NCBI GenBank assembly: GCA_031841125.1
Contig: CM063114.1
Location: 44,475,574-44,539,573, forward strand
Direction: 5' to 3'
Source of the DNA: Acanthococcus lagerstroemiae
Lineage: Eukaryota; Arthropoda; Insecta; Hemiptera; Eriococcidae
DNA length: 64,000 nt
Under the pieces are notes generated by a model that made no database searches, was not told where the DNA came from, and saw only the letters and a program-made list of their open reading frames with translations. The position numbers and the translations under genes were made by a program. Shown piece by piece: positions 56,508 to 64,000 of the stretch (within the stretch, counting starts at the first letter, position 1; each line of letters starts with the position of its first letter).

Positions 56508-57609
56508 TTATTGTTCTTCGGAAAGTTTGAGAATTGTTTCGACGATATTATTAAAAACACCAACTGCCGGAGAATCAGGTGCTGAGACTAGTACACTTTC
56601 TTTCTTATTGCTTGTCTGGCCGAGTTTCAATTCTATTGGTATTTTACCCAGAAATGGTACTTTAACGAGTTCTGCAAAAAGTCTTCCTCCATCGCTTGAA
56701 AAGATATTGGTGCATTCCTGAAAACAGAAGTATTGCCGACTTCAGAACCTGCACTTTTCAATAATGTTCCTTCATTGAGCAAACGTGCAAACATGTCTCT
56801 TACTTTACAGTTGGGGCAAACATAGCCACTCATATTTTCGACAACTCCAATAACAGGTATACCGGTTTTCTTACAAAGCGTGAATTCTTTCCGTACATCT
56901 TCCAGGGCTACTTCTTGCGGTGTTGTCACTAATATCGCTCCATCGCAGTTCAGCTCTCTGCACAGATTCGGCATTACAAATAACTTAAACTGGTGCTAAG
57001 TTCCACTGGAGCCGGGCTTCAATTCTTACCTCATTTTTTCAACAATCGTTATATGTTCATCAGATGTACCGGGCGGCGTGTCAATAACGAGGTAATCCAG
57101 TTCACCCCAATTCACATCCGTCAAGAACTGATTGATAGTGGCTGAAAAGCGTAAATATACAATTAACAATTATTGTTCTCACTTCGCAATCAACAACGCT
57201 CATGATAAATATTGCAACCAGTACCAGTTTTCTTAGGACCTCTCCAAACTACGCTATCATTTCGATTTTTCAGCAAGAAACCAATAGACATCACAGCTAA
57301 TGTTTTCTGATCATCTAAGTAAACCGGTAACCAGCCTTCTGAGCCCTGAACGACACACTCCGATTCCAAATCTAGTAAGTACGGAATCGAGGGCCCACAT
57401 AAGTCTACATCCAGTAGACCAACCTAGTCGCAACAAATAAAAAATTATATTTACAGACACGAAAGTAAAATTGGTGTTGACATGAGAATAATTCTTACTT
57501 TGAAACCTTTATCTCGCAGGAATAGTGATAGCTGAACACTAACAGTCGACTTTCCAACTCCTCCTTTGCCGGAAAGGACCAGGATAATGTGCTTTATTTG
57601 CTTCGCCAT
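56508..57609 (-). CDS. NUBP2: NUBP2 cytosolic Fe-S cluster assembly P-loop NTPase (Cfd1), 5 exons
   Basis: Scaffold ATPase of the cytosolic iron-sulfur assembly (CIA) pathway, normally a heterotetramer with NUBP1. Minus-strand exons: 57499-57609, 57225-57423, 57030-57141, 56804-56957, 56508-56717 (111+199+112+154+210 = 786 bp, 261 aa plus stop), introns 72-86 bp, all GT-AG. A deviant Walker [11 protein letters not shown] lies at 13-22 with both signature lysines (K15, K20). Switch I is [10 protein letters not shown] (42-51), MSIGFLL and VVWRGPKK follow, Walker B/switch II is [13 protein letters not shown] in exon 3, and [15 protein letters not shown] and [14 protein letters not shown] are in exon 4. 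The CPNC pair (C188, C191) ligates the bridging [4Fe-4S] cluster. Exon 5 begins [11 protein letters not shown] and contains [10 protein letters not shown]. There is no extended N-terminal Cys motif, which distinguishes NUBP2 from NUBP1. Length is close to human NUBP2 (271 aa). Convergent with ECSIT. Confidence 0.96.
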
Positions 57610-58139
57610 CCTTCAACTCCGCCAAATGGAATTAAAACGTGGGAATGTCTGGATACCATGAACCGCGCAATCAGTAAAATGAAATACAAAACTTGTGCGA
57701 ATGTGAGGTTGTTAGGTTGAACTCGAAACGTTGGAAATGTGTTCTAACTTGAAGTTCCCTCTGTAAAACTCACAAGTCAAGACGCCAAGAGCGGAAATGC
57801 CTATGTATAAGAGCATTTAAATGCATTAACTCATACTGCTCATTTCATCTTCTTACTCACACCCTTGATAATAATTATTATGAAAATGTTATCATTTAAA
57901 GGTAGATTCTTTGTTTACTTTTATTTGATTCCAGCTTCAGCATTTTGGCTTTTCCACTTAGCCGAAAGGTATTAGGATGTGGAACAGAATATAGGAGCGC
58001 TAATGTGCACTTCCTAACACGGATGGAAAACTTAAGCCTATAACGAGCTTCCCGCCAGAGAAGTTCTAACTTTTCATTACCTTCAATTTGATAGTAAATG
58101 TGCCAGGATTCGGAGGACGTTTTATTTTTTTTCACTATT
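57610..58139. other. NUBP2 upstream region
   Basis: Contains the presumptive NUBP2 promoter. The block from about 57950 already shows TTCTAACTTTTCATTACCTT, the unit sequence of the array that follows. Confidence 0.45.
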
Positions 58140-58960
58140 TTGCATATTTTTGAAAATTTTTGGGAGCGCCTTCAAAACAACCAATATACGGTTTGAAATT
58201 TTGGTGAGAGGAGATCTTTCTTGAGAACTATGGGAGATAGAGGAAAACTGTGAAAAATTTTGCTTCTAGAAAAGTTCAAACTTTTCATTACCTACAATTT
58301 GATAGTGAATGTGCCGGGGTTCTGACAAAGTTGTACTTTTTTTCACTTTTGTGTAAATTTTTGAAAAATTTTTTTCTGTTGAAAAACGCATGTAACTTTG
58401 GACTGGAGACAGCTGGAGCGAAACGGTTTGAAATTTTGGTGAGAGGAGATCAATCCTGACAACTTTGAACTTTCACCTAAAAAAGCTCATTTTCCACAAG
58501 AACTATGGGAGATAGAGGAAAGCTGAGAAAAATTTTGCTTCTAAAGAAATTCCAACTTTTCATTACCTTCGATTTGATAGTAAATATGCCGGGGTTCTGA
58601 CAAATTTCACTTTTTTTCACTTTTGTGCAAATTTTTGAAAAAAAATTTTCTGTAGAAAAACGCGTGTAACTTTGGACTGGAGACAGCTAGAGCGAAGCGG
58701 ATTGAAATTTTGGTGAGAGGAGATCATTTCTGACAACTTTGCGTTTTCATTGCGCTTTCACCTAAAAAAGCTCATTTTTCTCGAGAACTATGGGAGATAG
58801 AGGAAAACTGAGCGATTTTTTGCTTCTGGAGAAATTCTAACTTTTCATTACCTTCAATTTGATAGTAAATTTTCTCAAATTTTGAAGATTTCTCCATACA
58901 TTATACATCATGTCTTTTTTCGGCCGAAAATTTTTTTTTCCAAGTGACGAGTGGGTCTTA
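58140..58960. repeat. tandem repeat of about 280 bp, three units
   Basis: GAACTATGGGAGATAGAGGA then AAACTG recurs at about 58223, 58500 and 58788. Each unit then carries AACTTTTCATTACC, TTGATAGTAAATGTGCCGGG, TTCTGACAAA, CACTTTTGTGTAAATTTTTG and ends GCGAAACGGTTTGAAATTTT then GGTGAGAGGAGATC. Confidence 0.85.
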
Positions 58961-61900
58961 TTCAAAATTTTCTGGGCATTCCAAAATTTCAAACCGCGTC
59001 GCTCTACCTATCTCCAATCAATAGATTTTCGCATTCGAAAATGTGAATTGGTGCAGTAGGTGTTGCATGATCACCGTGTTGAAGGCGTTACCACATTCTC
59101 TTTCATTTGACCCATATTGACCACATTTTCGAGTGTATCTCGGTAACGGAGCGTCGCCGCCAAATTTGGACAACGGATTCGAACTCAGCGTGAAAAATTG
59201 AGTAAGAAACAGCCTTTAATTCACAATTTTGGATCTTCTCAAATTTTGAAAATTTATCGTCTTTTTTCGGCCAATTTTTTTTGGGGGGGTGAAGAGTGGG
59301 TCTTATTCAAAATAGTCTCCTCTATCCAAAATTTCAGGCCGTTCGTCGAGCTATTTCGCGTTTCATCAGTTCGCCCCAGGAAATTAGCAATTTTGGAAAT
59401 GTCAATTGGTTTGTATTGGGTTGCATATTCGACGCGTGGAAGGCATTTCCGGATTATTCGAAAATCCGTGGTAATTTTGTGACGCCTTCCACACGTAGAA
59501 TATGCAATGCCGATTACGCGAATACAGGTTTTCGAAATATCCATTTTCCTGGGACAAACTGGTAAAATGCGAAAATCTTTGGAGTGGAGGTAGCTACAGC
59601 AAAACGGTTTGAAATTTTCGAAAGAGGAGATCATGCAGCTACCCACATTTCCAGCCGTTTTCTTCTAGCTCTAACCAATCCAGAGATTTTCGCGTTTCAT
59701 CATCAGTTCGCCCCAGGAAATTAGCAATTTCGAAAATGTCAATTGGTGTGTATTGGGTTGCATATTCGAAACGTGGGAGGCATTACTAGATTGTTCGATA
59801 TTGGTGGTAATTTGGTGACGCCTTCCAAACGTTGAATATGCATTACCAACTACGGGAATCGACGTTTTAAACATTTTCAATTTCCTGGGGCAAACTGATA
59901 AAACGCGAAAATCTTTGGAATGGAGAGAGCTGGAGCGAAACAGTATGATATTTGGATGAGAGGAGATCGTCATAAATCCAAAATTCCAAGCCGTTTCGCT
60001 CTAACCGTCTCCAATCTAAAGATTTTCGCATTTTTTCAGTTCCCCCCAGGGAATTAGAAATCTCGAAAACGTCAATTCATGTGCTTTCGATTGCATATTC
60101 ATGTATTGAAGGCATTTACATATAATTCAAAAACTCACGAAGGGTGAGGCAAAGCTGAAAATAAAATGTGGTCACAGGAAGTAGTTATGCAAAGTGATTA
60201 TTTTTAAAGGATTTGAACTTGTCTTTGCTTCTTTTCAACGGCGGATCCAGGAAGCCATTCAGAGAGCAGCGGTGAAGAGTATGTAAGAACTTGATAGTTC
60301 ATTGTGTTATTCTATAAACGGGGTCCTAAAGGGTTCTTGGGGGCCAGTCAGCAAATGTTTGTCTGCTGCCCAGTTAAATCCGCCACAGTTTAAGAGTTCA
60401 AGTTCTAGTTTTAAGGACAGCTGGCCCTCCTTCCACAAAGGAAAAAATTGGATGGTATTGTAACAAACATTCAATATTTTGCGTTTTGTAGTCGTTGGTC
60501 ATGATACCTACTTGCACCCAGAGTTTCGAGGTTTTTCTTCGAGAGATTCTATTAAAGTAGTTTATTTAATAGTATGTTATAGTAATACAAAAATAAAATA
60601 TGAATTGTGCAAATCATTTTTATCTACAGCACCTCCCTGAGAGAAGCCACAAGGTGCTAGGAACATGATGATACCTGCCTGCAGCGAGTACCTATTACCT
60701 AATACCTATTAGTACAAATATGTCTTCGACATAAATCGTTTTCATCTGAAGTACCCCCCAGAGAAGCTCCAAGGGGTCGAAAGGCAAGTTGATTTCAAAA
60801 TGTAGGAAATGAAAAATCAGCACTTCCTTGCTCTAGATATCTTACAAAATTTTCTCCGTTTTTCTCTATCTCTCACCGTTCTCGAGATATTTGCAATTTT
60901 CCGGAAAATTTTGGATTTTTTCTCAAACGTTACAAAAAATATATGAAAAGAACCAATTTTGAATGCGAATGTAACTTAAGTTGCATAACATATTACTCGC
61001 AGGAACCATTATTATTTTAAAAAAAATGGGGTGTGCCTACCAGTAGCAAGTTATGCAACATAAGTAATATGCAAATTCGAAATTGGTTTTTTTTCAAATT
61101 TTTTTCGAAACCTGGAAGAAAAAATCGAAAATTTTCCGGACTGAGGATAGCTAGAGGAAAACGGTTTGAAAATTTGAGAGTAAATTGATCTCCTATTTCG
61201 AAAGTGTCAACCCGTTTCGCTGTAGCTGCCGCCTATCCAAAGATTTTGGCATTTTATTAGTTCGCCTGGAAGGAATTAGCGGTTTCGAAAACGTCAGCAA
61301 ATATTCTGAAAATGCCTTCAGCACGTCGAATATGCAACTCAACATACACCAAATGACTTTTTCGAAACGGCGAATTTCTCTGGGGGGAACTGATAATACG
61401 CGAAAATCTACGACTGGGGAAAGCTAGAGGAAAACGGTTTGAAATTTTGAGAGCAAATTGATCTCCTCCTTCGAAAGTGTCAACCCGTTCCGCTGTAGCT
61501 GCAGCCAATCCACAGATTTTTGCATTTTATTGGTTCGCCCCAGAGATATTAGCGATTTCGAGAACGGCGATTATTCAGGTAATGCCTTCAGCATGTCGAA
61601 TACGCGACTCAACATACACCAAATAACGTTTTCGAAATGGCGAAAATCTCCGGACTGGGGATAGCTAGAGGACAACGGTTTGAAATTTTGAAAGCAAAAT
61701 GATCTCCTCTTTCGAAATTGTCAACCCTTTTCGCTGTAGCTGCCACCAATCCAAAGATTTTTGCATTTTATTAGTTCGCCCCAGAGATATTAGAAAACGG
61801 CCAATATTCTGGAAATGCCTTCAGCACGTCGAATATGCAACTCAACCTACACTTATGGTCGTTTTCGAAATCGCGAATTTCTCTGGGGGGAACTAATAAA

Positions 61901-64000
61901 ACGCGAAAATCTCCAGACTGGGGATAGCTAGCGGAAAATGGTTTGAAATTTTGAAAGCAAAATGATCTCCTCTTTCGAAATTGTCATCCCTTTTCGCTGT
62001 TGCTGCCACCAATCCAAAGATTTTTGCATTTTATTAGTTCGCCCCAGAGATATTAGAAAACGGCCAATATTCTGGTAATGCCTTCAGCACGTCGAATATG
62101 CAACTCAACCTACACCAATTGTCGTTTTCGAAATCGCGAATTTCTCTGGGGGGAACTAATAAAACACGAAAATCTCCGGACTGGGGATACCTAGAGGGCA
62201 ACGGTTTGAAATTTTGAAAGCAAAATGATCTCCTCTTTCGAAATTGTCAACCCTGTTCGCTGTAGCTGCCACCAATCCAAAGACTTTTGCATTTTATTAG
62301 TTCGCCCCAGAGATATTAGAAAACGGCTAATATTCTGGTAATGCCTTCAGCACGTCGAATATGCAACTCAACCTACACCAATTGTCGTTTTCGAAATCGC
62401 GAATTTCTCTGGGGGGAACTAATAAAACGCGAAAATCCCCGGACTGGGGATAGCTTGAGGAAAACGGTTTGACTTTTTGAAAGCAAAATGATCTCCTCTT
62501 TCGAAATTGTCAACCCTTTTAGCTGTAGCTGCCACCAATCCAAAGATTTTTGCATTTTATTAGTTCGCCCCAGAGATATTAGAAAACGGCAAATATTCTG
62601 GTACTGCCTTCAGCACGTCGTATATGCAACTCAACCTACACCAATTGGGTTTTCGCAAATGCGAAAATCTCCGGACTGGGGATAGCTAACGGAAAACGGT
62701 TTGAAATTTTGAGAGCAGATTGATCTCCTCGTTCGAAAGTGTCAACCCTTTTCGCTGTAGCTGTCACCAATCCAAAGATTTTTGCATTTTATTAGTTCGC
62801 CCCAGAGATATTAGAAAACGGCCAATATTCTGGTAATGCCTTCAGCACGTCAAATATGCAACTCAACCTACACTTATTGCCGTTTTCGAAATCGCGAATT
62901 TCTCTGGGGGAGCTAATAAAACGTGAAAATCTCCGGACTGGGGATAGCTAGCGGAAAAAGGTTTGAAACTTCGAAAGCAAAATGATCTCCTCTTTCGAAA
63001 TTGTCAACCCTTTTCGCTGTAGCTGCCACCAATCCAAAGATTTTTGCATTTTATTAGTTCGCTCCAGAGATATTAGAAAACGGCAAATATTCTGGTAATG
63101 CCTTCAGCACGTCGTATATGCAACTCAACCTACAACAATAGGGTTGTCGCAATCGCGAAAATCTCCGGACTGGGATAGCTAGAGGAAAACGGTTTGAAAT
63201 TTTGAAAGCAAAATGATCTCCTCTTTCGAAATTGTCAACCCTTTTCGCTGTAGCTGCCACCAATCAAAAGATTTTTGCATTTTATTAGTTCGCCCCAGAG
63301 AAATTAGCGACTTCGAAAACGTCAATTGGCGTATGAGAAATAGCATATTCAATTCTTCGAAGGCGTCACAATTGTATTTCAAATTTTCTAATATTCTGGT
63401 AACGCCTTCAGCACGTCGAATATGCAACTCAACCTACACCAATTGTCGTTTTCGAAATCGCGAATTTCTCTGGGGGGAACTAATAAAACGCGAAAATCTC
63501 CGGACTGGGGATACCTAGAGGACAACGGTTTGAAATTTTGAAAGCAAAATGATCTCCTCTTTCGAAATTGTCAACCCTTTTCGCTGTAGCTGCCACCAAT
63601 CCAAAGATTTTTGCATTTTATTAGTTCGCCCCAGAGATATTAGAAAACGGCAAATATTCTGGTAATGCCTTCAGCACGTCGTATATGCAACTCAACCTAC
63701 ACCAATTGGGTTTTCGCAAATGCGAAAATCTCCGGACTGGGGATAGCTAACGGAAAACGGTTTGAAATTTTGAGAGCAAATTGATCTCCTCGTTCGAAAG
63801 TGTCAACCCTTTTCGCTGTAGCTGTCACCAATCCAAAGATTTTTGCATTTTATTAGTTCGCCCCAGAGAAATTAGCGACTTCGAAAACGTCAATTGGCGT
63901 ATGAGAAATAGCATATTCAATTCTTCGAAGGCGTCACAATTGTATTTCAAATTTTCTAATATTCTGGTAACGCCTTCGGCACGTCGAATATGCAACTCAA
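58961..64000. repeat. satellite-like array of palindromic units of about 235-335 bp, runs off the window
   Basis: The landmark GATCTCCTCTTTCGAAATTG, or a variant, lies at about 61189, 61460, 61701, 61964, 62228, 62491, 62723, 62984, 63218, 63551 and 63785. Each unit is itself a dyad. One half reads CCAAAGATTTTTGCATTTTA then TTAGTTCGCCCCAGAG; the other half is its complement (CTCTGGGGGGAACTAATAAA, ACGCGAAAATCTCC). The centre is GCCTTCAGCACGTCGAATAT. 59.0-60.15 kb holds older diverged units. Most short open frames here are repeat artefacts. Confidence 0.88.
60239..60386. mobile_element. GGCGGATCCAGG-type MITE inside the array
   Basis: Left CGGCGGATCCAGGAAGCC, right GCCCAGTTAAATCCGCCA. The GGCGGATCCAGG terminus is typical of hAT-type short elements. 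It interrupts the right-end satellite together with unrelated sequence (60.15-61.0 kb). Confidence 0.5.

Noticed and set aside
59198..63518. Many open frames of 60-130 codons sharing FEIVNPFRCSCHQSKDFCIL-like peptides
   Set aside because: Translations of the palindromic satellite in both strands. Apparent conservation is repeat homology, and the two strands give matching peptides because units are dyads.

Overview
This is AT-rich animal nuclear DNA, most likely from an arthropod and probably a hemipteran-type insect. That call rests on short GT-AG introns (72-100 bp in compact genes), type II glutamine synthetase, insect-like ECSIT and NUBP2 proteins, and a dense population of short non-autonomous transposons with long G or C runs. 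The species cannot be determined from the sequence alone. There are no operons, prokaryotic signals, rRNA genes or intact tRNA genes, and no transposase or reverse transcriptase coding region was recognised.

Layout. (1) 1-35.9 kb holds no gene I can name. It is a mosaic of degenerate short-period repeats (1-2.05, 22.0-22.35, 33.4-33.9 kb), an 82-bp tandem array (5.9-7.5 kb), an old tandem repeat of about 245 bp (17.6-22 kb), and many MITEs and fold-back elements. Several have recognisable terminal inverted repeats and target-site duplications. Four weak candidate exons of unknown function lie at 9.5, 10.0, 26.4 and 27.3-28.0 kb. (2) 35.96-48.43 kb (+) is a complete seven-exon cytosolic glutamine synthetase gene. 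Its 8.85-kb second intron holds a roughly 6-kb higher-order tandem array that appears to be the hugely expanded interior of a CAGGGACGTACC-type MITE. (3) 48.4-53.1 kb is intergenic, with a hAT-like MITE nested in a fold-back element. (4) 53.17-57.61 kb is a compact three-gene cluster: Pin1/dodo prolyl isomerase (-), ECSIT (+) and NUBP2 (-). Pin1 and ECSIT are head to head; ECSIT and NUBP2 are tail to tail with only 133 bp between stop codons. (5) 58.1-64.0 kb is a satellite-like tandem array whose units are themselves long palindromes; it runs off the window end.

The four genes are housekeeping genes with unrelated tasks: ammonia assimilation, phospho-Ser/Thr-Pro isomerisation, Toll signalling and complex I assembly, and cytosolic Fe-S assembly. 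All reading frames were reconstructed across introns and close exactly to a multiple of three with consistent splice phases.

The most interesting material is the repeat biology: conversion of a MITE interior into a higher-order satellite inside a gene intron, a tRNA-related SINE and a hAT MITE nested in other elements with readable target duplications, a duplicated 5' splice site in the glutamine synthetase gene, and the palindromic satellite at the right end.
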